A stretch of DNA of 64,000 nt from DATKYQ01 sp035528415 (GCA_035528415.1 DATKYQ010000078.1:1-64000), one strand, 5' to 3'; shown: positions 27,729 through 36,971, counted from the stretch's first letter. Numbers and translations: made by a program. Notes: generated from the sequence alone by a model not told the origin.

Positions 27729-29031
27729 GCGGAAGCTATTCGCGGTTATCGGCCGGCCTATTTTACACAGCCGCAGCCCGGACCTTTTTAGGGCTGCATT
27801 CTCGGATATGGGATTCGACGCCGACTACACGCGTATTGCCGCCGATACTGCCTCGGAGGCTGTTGAAATCGCCCGCGGGATCGGCGTGTCCGGATTCAAC
27901 GTAACGGCGCCCTATAAGGAAGACGTGCTGGAATATGTCGACTCACGCGACCATGCTACAGGACACATCGGCGCGGCTAACACCATTGTTGTCTCGGACG
28001 GTCGCCTGCGCGCTTGCAACACTGACTGGATCGGCGTCCTGGATGCGCTACGCCACAATGGATGTGATCCCTCCGGGAAGAAAGTTGTCATCCTCGGGGC
28101 AGGCGGGGCCGGCCGGGCGGCTGCCTGGGGTTTTCTCCAACATGGATCTAGAGAAGTGATCATTGCCAATCGCGGCATTGGGCGCGCCCGGGCCGTAGCG
28201 GGCAGCCTGGGCTGCCTGGCCTGTTCGTTGGATGATGCCGGAGCCGCCCTGGAGGGGGCCGATATTCTGGTGTCCTGCCTGCCCGCCGGTGTCACGAGTA
28301 TCAGGCCGGAATGGATCCGGCGCAAGTTGTGCGTGCTGGAGGCAAACTATGCCCAGCCGTTGTTATTGGAAATCGCCCGCTCAGCCGGCTGCCGTGTAAT
28401 CGGCGGCCTGGAATGGCTCGTTTGGCAGGCGTTGGCCGGCCTGAATCTGTTTACGCAACGAGAGACAGAGAAGTCGGTCATGGAAAAGGGCCTGCTGGCA
28501 TCAAGAGATTGGAAGAACATCGCTTTAATCGGTTTCATGGGGACGGGCAAGAGCACGATTGGCAAGCTGCTTGCGGACAGTCTGAATATGCGATTCGTCG
28601 ATTGCGATGAGGAAGTCGAGCAGTGCTGCGGCCGGAAGATCTCCGAGTTTTTTGCCGAACACGGAGACGACGGGGCGCATTTCAGGCGCATCGAGAAGAC
28701 GGTCGTCACACAGGCCGCGAGCGGGGAAGGCGCGGTGCTGGCGCTGGGAGGAGGCGCCCTGCTCGATCAGGAAAATCTGGAAGCAATCAGACGACGCAGC
28801 CTGGCGGTTTGGCTCTGGGCCTCATTACCCACGGCGCTCGCCAGGGCCAACGACGGCGACAGACCGTTGCTCAACGGAAACGTTACGCCGGGCGGGCCAG
28901 AGAAACTGTGGGCCGCCAGGCGTCCCGGGTATGCCGCGGCCGCAGACCTGGTTGTCGGAACGGAGTCCGGGAGTCCAGCAGACGCTAGGCGGAAGATCGA
29001 GAATGAGATTCGTCAGGCCATCCAGGGTTGA
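27721..29031 (+). CDS. Shikimate dehydrogenase-shikimate kinase fusion (AroE-AroK)
   Basis: This 436-aa protein fuses AroE (about 1-250) to AroK (about 262-436). AroE shows VIGRPILHSRSPDLF, the catalytic Lys in NVTAPYKE, AANTIV and the NADP loop ILGAGGAGRAAA. AroK shows Walker A GFMGTGKST, FVDCDEEVE, FRRIEKTVV, ALGGGALL and the RPLL lid region. It thus reduces 3-dehydroshikimate to shikimate and phosphorylates it. The GTG at 27721 lies after GGAGG. This arrangement differs from the AroD-AroE fusion of plants and from the fungal AROM complex. It overlaps aroD by 8 bases and aroA by 29. Both halves keep their key residues, so both activities are expected. Confidence 0.93.
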   Translation: MSERKLFAVIGRPILHSRSPDLFRAAFSDMGFDADYTRIAADTASEAVEIARGIGVSGFNVTAPYKEDVLEYVDSRDHATGHIGAANTIVVSDGRLRACNTDWIGVLDALRHNGCDPSGKKVVILGAGGAGRAAAWGFLQHGSREVIIANRGIGRARAVAGSLGCLACSLDDAGAALEGADILVSCLPAGVTSIRPEWIRRKLCVLEANYAQPLLLEIARSAGCRVIGGLEWLVWQALAGLNLFTQRETEKSVMEKGLLASRDWKNIALIGFMGTGKSTIGKLLADSLNMRFVDCDEEVEQCCGRKISEFFAEHGDDGAHFRRIEKTVVTQAASGEGAVLALGGGALLDQENLEAIRRRSLAVWLWASLPTALARANDGDRPLLNGNVTPGGPEKLWAARRPGYAAAADLVVGTESGSPADARRKIENEIRQAIQG

Positions 29032-30247
29032 AGGTACGCTTTCCGCGCCCCCATCGAAGAGCATGATGGTGCGAGCGGTGCTGGCGGCCTGCCTGGCGAG
29101 AGGCATTAGTAAGATCAAGAATCCTTCTTTTTGCGATGACGCACAGGTGGCGTTGCGCGCGGCAGGCAAGTTGGGCGCGGCCGTGAGAAGAGAAGATGCC
29201 GTGGTTTGTGTCAGCGGAGGCGAGCTTCGCCCGGGGCGCCTCGACTGTGGAGAGTCCGGCCTGTGCATCAGATTACTTTGTGCCCTGGCGCCATTGGCGG
29301 GAGGCGAAACTATCCTGTCAGGGAGGGGCTCGTTGCGGGCGCGTCCCCTGGGCGGTATCGAGGGGCCGCTGGCCGCGCTCGGCGTGGATTGCGAAACCAA
29401 CACCGGCCGCCTGCCGGTAGTGCTGCGCGGCGCCTTGCGGGGAGGTCACCTGCTCCTGGATGCCTCGATCACCTCGCAGTTCCTGTCCGGTCTGCTGATG
29501 GCCCTGCCTCTTTGCTGGGAAGATTCGTCGATCGAGGTGTCCCGCCTGCACAGCATTCCATATGTGCGCATGACTCTGGAACTGTGCGAGCATTTTGGAA
29601 TCTCAATCGGCGCAAACCAAGATTACACTTGTTTCGAGATTCCCGGAAGGCAAGAGTACCGCGCCGGCTGCTACGACGTGGAGGGGGATTTCTCGGGCGC
29701 GGCTTTCATGCTTGTGGCCGGCGCTGTCGCGGGGAGCGTTGTGGTAAAACGGTTGGACAGCGGAAGTCTTCAGGCCGACCGGGCGATCCTTGATGCTCTG
29801 GTTCGAGCGGGTGCGAGGGTCGAAGAGGGGGAAGATTTTGTAAGCATCGAGGCAAGTACCCTGCGGAGCTTCAGTTTCGATGCCACCGAATGTCCCGACT
29901 TATTTCCGCCGTTGGTAGCATTGGCCTGCTCTTGCAGCGGTACGACTGAGATCACAGGTGTCGGCAGACTGCGTCATAAAGAGAGTGACCGGGCACAGGC
30001 TTTGGTCGAGGAGTTTTCTAAGTTGGGCGCGTCCATCGACCTGAATGGAGACCAGATGAGAGTAAGCGGGACAATCTTGGCAGGCGGTACGGTGGATTCG
30101 CACGATGATCACAGGATAGCTATGGCCTGCGCGATCGGAGCATTGCGATCGAGAGACGGTGTAAAGATCCGCGGACCTGAATGCGTCTCGAAATCGTATC
30201 CCGATTTCTTCGAGAATCTTTCAGCGATTGGAGTTGAGTTGTCATGA
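29003..30247 (+). CDS. aroA: 3-phosphoshikimate 1-carboxyvinyltransferase (EPSP synthase)
   Basis: AroA joins phosphoenolpyruvate to shikimate-3-phosphate. The ATG at 29003 starts a 414-aa protein with the usual N-terminal APPSKSMMVRAVL (the Ser-Lys of the PGSKS loop; Pro precedes it as in several bacterial enzymes). Other motifs are CGESGLCIRLL, DVEGDFSGAAFM, CPDLFPPLVAL, RLRHKESDRA and DSHDDHRIAMA. Earlier in-frame starts read through the aroE-aroK gene in another frame and are rejected. It overlaps that gene by 29 bases and aroC by 4. The GLCIR loop replaces the GNAGTAMR of E. coli AroA, so it belongs to a divergent branch. Confidence 0.92.
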   Translation: MRFVRPSRVEGTLSAPPSKSMMVRAVLAACLARGISKIKNPSFCDDAQVALRAAGKLGAAVRREDAVVCVSGGELRPGRLDCGESGLCIRLLCALAPLAGGETILSGRGSLRARPLGGIEGPLAALGVDCETNTGRLPVVLRGALRGGHLLLDASITSQFLSGLLMALPLCWEDSSIEVSRLHSIPYVRMTLELCEHFGISIGANQDYTCFEIPGRQEYRAGCYDVEGDFSGAAFMLVAGAVAGSVVVKRLDSGSLQADRAILDALVRAGARVEEGEDFVSIEASTLRSFSFDATECPDLFPPLVALACSCSGTTEITGVGRLRHKESDRAQALVEEFSKLGASIDLNGDQMRVSGTILAGGTVDSHDDHRIAMACAIGALRSRDGVKIRGPECVSKSYPDFFENLSAIGVELS

Positions 30248-31248
30248 ACATCTTCGGCCACACTTTCAGACTCCAGATCTTCGGAGAGTCCCACGCTGCG
30301 TGTGTGGGCGTTCTAATCGATGGATGTCCGGCCGGTCTGGCGATCGATCCGGGATCCTTTTCGGGCGATCTGGAACGCCGGCGTGGAGGCAGCTTGGGCA
30401 CGACTCCCAGGCAAGAGTCTGATCTGCCGCGGATCCTGAGCGGAGTGTTCGAGGGCAGGACCAACGGGTCTCCAATTCTTCTGGTATTCGAGAACCTGCG
30501 AGGGGAATCGGGTGCATACGAGTCGATTCGCCATACTCCGAGGCCGGGCCACGCCGACTTTGTCGCCCTGAAGAGGTTCGGGGGTTTCGCTGACTACCGC
30601 GGCGGGGGACATTTCTCGGGGCGGCTGACGGTCGGCCTGGTTGCCGCCGGTGTGATCGCTAAGATGTTGATCGCTCCGCTGACGATCACTTCAAGAATCC
30701 TCGAGGTGGGAGGCGGTCAGAACATCGAGCGTCAGTTGGCAGAAGCCATGGCCGAGGGCGATTCGCTCGGTGGTGTCGTCGAATGCCGCGCGAAGAATGT
30801 TCCGGTCGGGCTGGGCGAACCGTTCTTCGACTCGGTCGAGTCCCTGCTGAGCCATATGGTCTTTTCGATCGGCGGCGTGCGCGGGATCGAATTCGGCGCC
30901 GGGTTCAAAAGCGCCCGCATGCGAGGCAGCCAGTGCAACGACGCGATCCTTGACGGCAACGGGAGAACGGCGACCAACCACGCCGGGGGCATAAACGGCG
31001 GACTGACCAACGGAAATGACATAGTGTTCAGGGTGGCCGTGAAGCCGACCTCGAGCATTGCCAGGCAACAGGAGACAATTGATACTCGCACCGGTATGCC
31101 GGCACTGTTGTCGGTAGATGGCCGGCACGACGCCTGTATCGCTCTGCGCCTGCCTGCGATCATCGAAGCAGCGACGGCAGTCGTGCTCGCCGACTTGATG
31201 ATAGAGGGCCGACTGGTTCCCCGTGTGCTGCCGGCAGCGGAAGCGTAA
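30244..31248 (+). CDS. aroC: Chorismate synthase
   Basis: AroC converts EPSP to chorismate with reduced FMN. The 334-aa protein has FGESHAACVGVLIDGCPAG at the N-terminus, RRRGGSLGTTPRQESD, RPGHADFVALKRFG and DYRGGGHFSGR, plus TNHAGGINGGLTNGNDI near the end. All are family signatures; the usual length is somewhat greater. It overlaps aroA as ATGA and ends the operon, 16 bases from the convergent Hsp70 gene. Chorismate made here could feed the chorismate mutase on the opposite strand. Confidence 0.94.
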   Translation: MNIFGHTFRLQIFGESHAACVGVLIDGCPAGLAIDPGSFSGDLERRRGGSLGTTPRQESDLPRILSGVFEGRTNGSPILLVFENLRGESGAYESIRHTPRPGHADFVALKRFGGFADYRGGGHFSGRLTVGLVAAGVIAKMLIAPLTITSRILEVGGGQNIERQLAEAMAEGDSLGGVVECRAKNVPVGLGEPFFDSVESLLSHMVFSIGGVRGIEFGAGFKSARMRGSQCNDAILDGNGRTATNHAGGINGGLTNGNDIVFRVAVKPTSSIARQQETIDTRTGMPALLSVDGRHDACIALRLPAIIEAATAVVLADLMIEGRLVPRVLPAAEA

Positions 31249-31264
31249 GAATATAGAATATTTC

Positions 31265-33013
31265 TCAGGTCGCTATTTTGCGAATAAAACTACGCAGGCC
31301 CGAGAAGCGCCGTTCGCGTGCAGCGCCGGCCGTCGAGGGCCCCGGTTCGACCGGGGTGATCGGCAGGCCGGGCAAGACACCCCCGCTGAGGGGCTCGTCC
31401 GGCAGCACCCGCTCCAGGGCCACTTCTTCGATCGAGACCGGCGCCCGCGCCACCATCTGCACGTGCATCGGTTCTCCCGTGGAAAGGCTCTTGGCCGAGA
31501 CGTCGAGAATCGACTCTTGGTTGAGGCTCATGTTGACGGCCAGGCGCACTTGGCTCTTGGGCGCCTTGGAAAAACCGGTGATGACGAAGGCGCCCAGGAA
31601 CTCGTTTTCTACGGCCTGGCTCGACTCCCCCTGGTAGAGGAATATCTCGATCGCCTGCTGGCCGTCGTGAGTTGTGGCCACTCCCACCTCGCGGCTTGAC
31701 GGCAAGGTTGTGTTGGCCTCGAAGAGTTTCTTGAATCGCCCGTCCGGCTGCCGGCCGCCGATGCTGAGCGGCAGCACGTCGATCAACCTGACGGATGAGT
31801 CCGAGCCGAGCGAGTGGGCCATCAAGGCCGCCCCGCAGGCGACGACCTCGTCGGGATGGACACCCTTGGTGGGGGCCTTGCCGAAGAACTTTGAGACCAG
31901 GTTGGCAACCAGCGGCGTGCGCGTCTGGCCGCCGACCAGGAGGACCGAATCGACGTCCTCGGGCATGCAACCGGCCGTGTCCAGAACTTCCATGCACACC
32001 TCGACGGTGCGGTCGATCAAGTCTTCGGTCAGGGTTTCGAACTGTTCGCGGGAAACCTCGAGGCTGTAGTCCTTGAACTTGCCCTTTGAGATGGTGATGT
32101 AGGGCAGGTCGATCCTGGTTGCGTTTTTTTCGGACAGGTCGATCTTGGCCTTCTCGGACGCGTCTTTCAGGCGCTGGGTGATGACGCTGTCGCACTGCAG
32201 GATCTCACCCTCCGAGAGCTCGTACTCTGAGAGGATGAATTCCATCAGCCGATCGTCGAAGTCGACGCCGCCCAGGAAGGTGTCGCCGCCTGTCGCCAAT
32301 ACCTTGAAGACGTTCTCGTACACCTCGAGCAGTGAGGCGTCGAAGGTTCCGCCGCCCAGGTCGTAAACCAGGATCTTCTTGTCGAAATCCTTGTTCAGCC
32401 CGTAGGCCAGGGCGGCAGCGGTGGGCTCGTTGATGATGCGCACGATGTCGATGCCGGCGATATGGCCGGCCTCCCTGACCGCCTCGCGCTGGTTCTCGGT
32501 GTAATAGGCCGGCACGCTGACCACCGCCTGGTAGACGTTCTGCTTGAGATAGGCGCAGACGTTCTTGCGCATCTCATTGAGGATTAAAGCCGAGACCTGC
32601 GGCAGGCTGAAGACCCGTTCGCCGACCTTGGCGCCGATGGACATTTCGTCCAGTTGGACTACCGTGTAGCTGAAGTGCTTCGAGAGGATCTCGACCTCGT
32701 CGGAGTAGAAATTGCGCCCGATGAAGCGCTTGGCGCCGTAGATGGTGTTGGTCGGATTGATCAGCAGTTGCTTCTTGGCATCTTCTCCGACCAGCAGGCG
32801 GTCCTTGTCGTCCACCGCGACGATCGACGGCATCGTCCGTAAACCCTTGCTGGAGGGAATGACCTTGGGAAAATCCTCCTGGACGATGGCCACGCACGAG
32901 TAGGTGGTGCCCAGGTCGATGCCCATGATCAGGTCGGATTTGGGAAGGCTGGCCGCCGGCACCTCGACACCGGTCGGCAGAGAGTCGAAATCTTGAACCT
33001 TTTGGTCGTTCAC
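31265..33013 (-). CDS. Hsp70 (DnaK) homologue lacking the C-terminal lid
   Basis: This chaperone has 582 aa from the GTG at 33013, which follows AGGAGAGG at the right distance; upstream in-frame ATG codons lack a ribosome site and would overlap the divergent promoter. The nucleotide-binding domain is complete: GIDLGTTYSCVAIVQ, VYDLGGGTFDASL, IINEPTAAALAYG and LLVGGQTRTP. The substrate-binding beta domain begins near VRLIDVLPLSIGG. After that the protein ends in a Pro/Gly-rich stretch and an Arg-rich tail, with no helical lid, which normally adds about 100 residues. It may be a specialised Hsp70 like the extra DnaK paralogues of myxobacteria. No dnaJ or grpE lies nearby. Confidence 0.88.
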   Translation of the reverse strand: MNDQKVQDFDSLPTGVEVPAASLPKSDLIMGIDLGTTYSCVAIVQEDFPKVIPSSKGLRTMPSIVAVDDKDRLLVGEDAKKQLLINPTNTIYGAKRFIGRNFYSDEVEILSKHFSYTVVQLDEMSIGAKVGERVFSLPQVSALILNEMRKNVCAYLKQNVYQAVVSVPAYYTENQREAVREAGHIAGIDIVRIINEPTAAALAYGLNKDFDKKILVYDLGGGTFDASLLEVYENVFKVLATGGDTFLGGVDFDDRLMEFILSEYELSEGEILQCDSVITQRLKDASEKAKIDLSEKNATRIDLPYITISKGKFKDYSLEVSREQFETLTEDLIDRTVEVCMEVLDTAGCMPEDVDSVLLVGGQTRTPLVANLVSKFFGKAPTKGVHPDEVVACGAALMAHSLGSDSSVRLIDVLPLSIGGRQPDGRFKKLFEANTTLPSSREVGVATTHDGQQAIEIFLYQGESSQAVENEFLGAFVITGFSKAPKSQVRLAVNMSLNQESILDVSAKSLSTGEPMHVQMVARAPVSIEEVALERVLPDEPLSGGVLPGLPITPVEPGPSTAGAARERRFSGLRSFIRKIAT

Positions 33014-33093
33014 AAAACCTCTCCTGTCGGATGGAGTATCCATATCGAGGGATGGCTTGTCAACAGGCACGGGCACGGTTACAATTCGCTTCC

Positions 33094-34500
33094 ATGAAAA
33101 CCTTGATTGTCACAGCCGTTCTGTTGTCGATGGTCGCATTCATGATCACATCTCTTACTCCCGGCGGCGCCCTTGCTGCCGACAAGGTCGGCCTCTCCCC
33201 CGGCGCTGCCAGTGCGACGGCCGCCATAAGTGACGAGGCGCCACTGGCCCAGCGCCTCAAGACGCGTATGCTGGCCGCGCTCAATAGCGGCGCCATCATC
33301 TGGGCGTTGCTGATCGCCTTCCTGGCCGGCCTACTGACCAGCCTGATGGGTTGCGTCTACCCGTTGATCCCGGTCGTCATGGCGGTCATCGGCACTCGTG
33401 AGACCAAGAGCCGGCTGGGCGCTCTGGGCCTTTCGGCGGTCTACGTGGGAGGAATGTGCCTGCTCTATACCGTCCTGGGCCTTATCTTCGCGAGTCTCGG
33501 CAAGGCCTTCGGTTCGTGGATGGCGAGCCCCTGGGTGATGGGCGTCATCGTTGTCTTCTTCGTGATGATGGGCGTGGCCATGGCCGGTGTCTTCGAACTT
33601 CGGTTGCCTGCGGCGATCGAGGGGCGCCTGAACAGGCTCGGCGGCAAGGGAGTGGCAGGTGCCTTCCTGGCCGGGCTGGTGTCCGGCCTGGTAATGGCCC
33701 CCTGCACCGGCCCGGTCCTGAGTGTGGTGCTGGTCTACATTGCCAGGTCGCAGAGTTTCTTCCTGGGTTTCTGGTTGCTTCTGAGCCTCAGCCTGGGCAC
33801 CGGAGTGCTCTTCCTGGTCATCGGCACCTTCTCAGGGTTAGCGGCCCGCCTGCCTCGCAGCGGTTCGTGGATGGAGAGTGTGCGCAGCACGTTCGCCATG
33901 GTCATGATCGGCATGGCCTTTTTCTTTTTACGCGGGATGTGGCCCGGCTTGCACCATGTTGCGGCTTCCATTTCCGTCCCGGGCTGGATCGGGCTGGGAA
34001 CGCTCGTCCTGTCGGCGCTGGTTGGCGGGTTTCACCTGTCGTTTCCCGATAGCGCCTCGCGGCAACGAATTCGCAAGCTGACCGGCCTGGTGCTGGGCTC
34101 CGCCGGGGTGTTCCTGCTGGCGACTTCATTCTTCCTGGGGACGGCCAGTGTGAGTTGGGTCAAGGACGTCGATCGGGCGCTTCTGGACGGCAGGCGCATG
34201 CACAAGCCGGTGATGCTGGATTTCTGGGCCACCTGGTGCCCTGCCTGTCTCAAACTCGACAAACAGACGTTTTCCGATTCCCGGGTGGCGGACGAGATAA
34301 AGCGCTTCATCGCCGTCAAGGTAGACTGCACAGGATCGGCAGACGACGAGCGAGTGCAAAAGTTGATGGAGCGTTACCGGGCGATGGACCTGCCCACGCT
34401 GCGTTTCGTGGACGGCTCGGGCCGCCTGCTCGCAGAGCCTACAGTCAAGGGATTCGTCTCCGCTGACCGCATGTTGCGCTTGCTGCGCGAGATACGCTAA
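33094..34500 (+). CDS. DsbD-like thiol:disulfide interchange protein
   Basis: This protein of about 468 aa passes electrons from the cytosol to periplasmic thiols. From the ATG at 33094 the N-terminus is a signal peptide (KTLIVTAVLLSMVAFMITSL, then GGALAADK). About eight membrane segments follow, with the paired transmembrane Cys in LMGCVYPLIP and MAPCTGP as in DsbD/CcdA. A C-terminal thioredoxin domain carries WATWCPAC. The N-terminal immunoglobulin-like domain of full DsbD is missing, so it resembles the ScsB/DsbD-gamma short type. No clear ribosome site precedes the ATG; an upstream ATG at 33031 would spoil the signal peptide. It is convergent with the lipoprotein gene, 6 bases apart. Confidence 0.86.
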   Translation: MKTLIVTAVLLSMVAFMITSLTPGGALAADKVGLSPGAASATAAISDEAPLAQRLKTRMLAALNSGAIIWALLIAFLAGLLTSLMGCVYPLIPVVMAVIGTRETKSRLGALGLSAVYVGGMCLLYTVLGLIFASLGKAFGSWMASPWVMGVIVVFFVMMGVAMAGVFELRLPAAIEGRLNRLGGKGVAGAFLAGLVSGLVMAPCTGPVLSVVLVYIARSQSFFLGFWLLLSLSLGTGVLFLVIGTFSGLAARLPRSGSWMESVRSTFAMVMIGMAFFFLRGMWPGLHHVAASISVPGWIGLGTLVLSALVGGFHLSFPDSASRQRIRKLTGLVLGSAGVFLLATSFFLGTASVSWVKDVDRALLDGRRMHKPVMLDFWATWCPACLKLDKQTFSDSRVADEIKRFIAVKVDCTGSADDERVQKLMERYRAMDLPTLRFVDGSGRLLAEPTVKGFVSADRMLRLLREIR

Positions 34501-34506
34501 CCGGTA

Positions 34507-36846
34507 TTACCTTCTGACACAGGCCGGCGCCTGGCCGTAACCGTAGGGTGTCTGTACCGTCAGCGCCCCACAGCGATAGGTGCCGGGATCGACACAGTCG
34601 TTGTCCGTCAGGCACGATTTCGAGCAATACTCGTTGCCCGGTCCACCACCGCCCACGAGCACGCACAGGCTTGTGCGGCAGTCATTGGAGCCGTTCGTCT
34701 CGCAGGAGTCGCCCAGGGCGCCCGTGCCGGGACCCTCCTTCTCGCACAGGTACAGCGCCGATGTGGCCCCACAGTTGTAGTAGAGCTTGCAGGCTTCGCC
34801 CGCGCGGCAGTCACCGTCGAGTTGGCACTGTTGCCTGCTGGGCTGGCACATGTCGACGGCATCGACCCCTGTCCCGACGCCGAACACCATGCCGCAACAA
34901 ATATATTTTCTCTGGCACTGGCTGCCGTAACAGCGGTAACCCAACTCGCAATCGACATCGGTCGCACAGCCCATCGGCGGGTCGGCGTCGAAAGTGGGGC
35001 AATCGGCGTCCGTGGTGCAGACAGCGGCGCAGTAGGGCGGGTTTTCGAAGTCGAAACACCAGGACGAGTAGCACTCCCACATGCTCGAGCACTCGGCCCC
35101 GGGGTTGGGGTTTTCCACCATGCCCTTGCCGACGCAGAAGGTAATCAGGCTCATCCCGTCGCCGCTGACACCCACCGTGCAGACCGGAGTCTCGGCGGGA
35201 CAGTCGGCGTCGCGCCCGCAGGAACCGCCCGTCCAGGTGCAGGCCGGCAGGTCATGGCCGAGGCCGCCCGTGTCAGGTACGGATACGATGCCGCACTCGG
35301 CGCCGCTGGGACAGTCAGAGGCGCCCGAGCAAATCTCAGAGCACTTGCCCGAAGAGCCGCTGCACAGCTCCGAGCCGCAGACACAGAATCCGCTCTTGCA
35401 ATCGGCCTGGCTGGTGCAGGTTGAACCGGCTTCGCCCGTGCCCGAGGGGGTGCGACAAACCATTGCGACCTGGGTTGCCTCCTTGCGATAGGTGCAGATT
35501 CTGTTTGAGGTTGGATCACAATCGGCGCTGCGATGGCAGCTGGTTTCCCCGGCCGTGGAGGGCACACATGCGTTTATGTTCGAGGAGTTAGTGCACTCGT
35601 TGTAGTTGATGGATTGGCAGGTTGTTCCGGAGAAAGAAGAGCAGTCGCTCTGATTGCGGCAGGCGCTGGAACAGGCGTTGCTCAGGCAGAATTCGTTGGC
35701 ACAGTCGATGCCGGTCGTATTGCAGAAGTGGCCCGGCTGGCGTCCGCCCGGGTTGGTGTTGACGCAGATCAATCTGGGATCGTCTCCATCGCAGTTGATT
35801 CCGCAGCGCTGGCCGTTGGCGGTGCAAAACGGATCGTCGTAGTAGCTGCAGTCGACGTAGGCGGACGTGCGCGTGAAGGTAAAAGTGCAGCCTCCGCCGC
35901 AATCGATCATCCACTGCTGGGAGAGGCTGACTTTTGAGGTACAGTTGACCGAAAATGTGCTTCCGCCGCATTCCACGTAGAGATTGAGCAGGGGATCGAG
36001 TGTGCCGATACAGGTGAACTCGTCCGACTGCCCCTGGTTGAAGACGGTGGAGATATCGCAGCCGTCCTGGCTGATGGTGACGTCGTCCTCGTTGAAGGCC
36101 AGGCAGTTTGGATTGATGTGGTAGTAACCGGAGATGTCTGCGCACTCGGGCTGGACACACACCGAGACGCCTTCCGAGTCGACATCGACCTTGTTGTCAC
36201 AGGTGTTGTCTATCCCGTCGCATATTTCCGTGTTACCCGGGTGCACGTCGGAGCGTGAGTCGTTGCAGTCGCTTCCCGGATCGCATCCGCGCAGGATCGA
36301 ACCGTATCCGTCGCCGTCCAGGTCGTCATCGGGAGTCTCAAAGTTGCAGTCGTCGTCCTTGCAGTTGTATACACTCTCGCTTCGGCTTGGGTTGACGGCG
36401 GCATTGCCGTCATCGCAGTCGCAGCACTCGCCCCAGTCGTCGTGGTCGCGATCGCGGCCCTGAGATATCCCGGTCTCGGTTTGAGGCACGCTGCAATCGA
36501 GTAGTGGATTGAGGCAGGCATCGGACAGCTGGTCGCCGCCGTCTGACGGGCCGTCGTCATTACCGTCGCTGGGCTCGCCGCCGTCGGGCTGTACGAGCGG
36601 CACGCAATTGCCGTCCTGGCACCTCTCCTGAAGCGGGTCGCAGTTGGCGTCTGTTTGGCACTTGCCCAAGACGGTGTTTTCGCAGACGGGATCGTCTGTG
36701 CACTTGTGAGCCGCCGTGTCGCAGATCTTGCATGGCCCCATACAGTCGGTGTCGTAGGTGCACTCTCCCTGATCGCTCGAGCAGGCCCCGAAGGCAGCGC
36801 TTAGAAAGACGAACAACAACACGTTTGACGATGTTCTACAAGCCAT
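34507..36846 (-). CDS. Cys-rich secreted lipoprotein with MopE-like metal-binding repeats
   Basis: This is a 779-aa lipoprotein. The ATG at 36846 is preceded by GGGAGG. The signal peptide ends in a lipobox (LSAAFGAC), so Cys is lipid-modified. The first part holds MopE-type metal-binding segments (DCNDSRSDVHPGNTEICDG and IDNTCDNKVD; also DRDHDDWGECCDCDDGN). Many short Cys repeats of the form CxxxxDC follow, with over 60 Cys in total. Such proteins are typical of myxobacterial and Bradymonadales genomes and are thought to be surface or outer-membrane-anchored. The dense Asp/Cys pattern suggests calcium binding and disulfides, which fits the DsbD-like neighbour. A homologue of a known enzyme is not recognised. 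Confidence 0.82.
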   Translation of the reverse strand: MACRTSSNVLLFVFLSAAFGACSSDQGECTYDTDCMGPCKICDTAAHKCTDDPVCENTVLGKCQTDANCDPLQERCQDGNCVPLVQPDGGEPSDGNDDGPSDGGDQLSDACLNPLLDCSVPQTETGISQGRDRDHDDWGECCDCDDGNAAVNPSRSESVYNCKDDDCNFETPDDDLDGDGYGSILRGCDPGSDCNDSRSDVHPGNTEICDGIDNTCDNKVDVDSEGVSVCVQPECADISGYYHINPNCLAFNEDDVTISQDGCDISTVFNQGQSDEFTCIGTLDPLLNLYVECGGSTFSVNCTSKVSLSQQWMIDCGGGCTFTFTRTSAYVDCSYYDDPFCTANGQRCGINCDGDDPRLICVNTNPGGRQPGHFCNTTGIDCANEFCLSNACSSACRNQSDCSSFSGTTCQSINYNECTNSSNINACVPSTAGETSCHRSADCDPTSNRICTYRKEATQVAMVCRTPSGTGEAGSTCTSQADCKSGFCVCGSELCSGSSGKCSEICSGASDCPSGAECGIVSVPDTGGLGHDLPACTWTGGSCGRDADCPAETPVCTVGVSGDGMSLITFCVGKGMVENPNPGAECSSMWECYSSWCFDFENPPYCAAVCTTDADCPTFDADPPMGCATDVDCELGYRCYGSQCQRKYICCGMVFGVGTGVDAVDMCQPSRQQCQLDGDCRAGEACKLYYNCGATSALYLCEKEGPGTGALGDSCETNGSNDCRTSLCVLVGGGGPGNEYCSKSCLTDNDCVDPGTYRCGALTVQTPYGYGQAPACVRR

Positions 36847-36910
36847 GGCAAGTCCTCCCGAATTCTTATCAAGTACTAGCATAATATGGCCGAACGGTCC
36901 AGCGCAGTGC

Positions 36911-36938
36911 TTGACTCACGCTGCAGGCTGAGTAAACT
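36911..36938 (+). promoter_or_regulatory. Sigma-70-type promoter of the TPR gene
   Basis: TTGACT (36911-36916) and TAAACT (36933-36938) are 16 bases apart and lie about 35 bases before the ATG at 36972, which has AAAGGAG upstream. Confidence 0.5.
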
Positions 36939-36971
36939 CGGAAATACGAGGGATAGAAAAGGAGAACCGCT

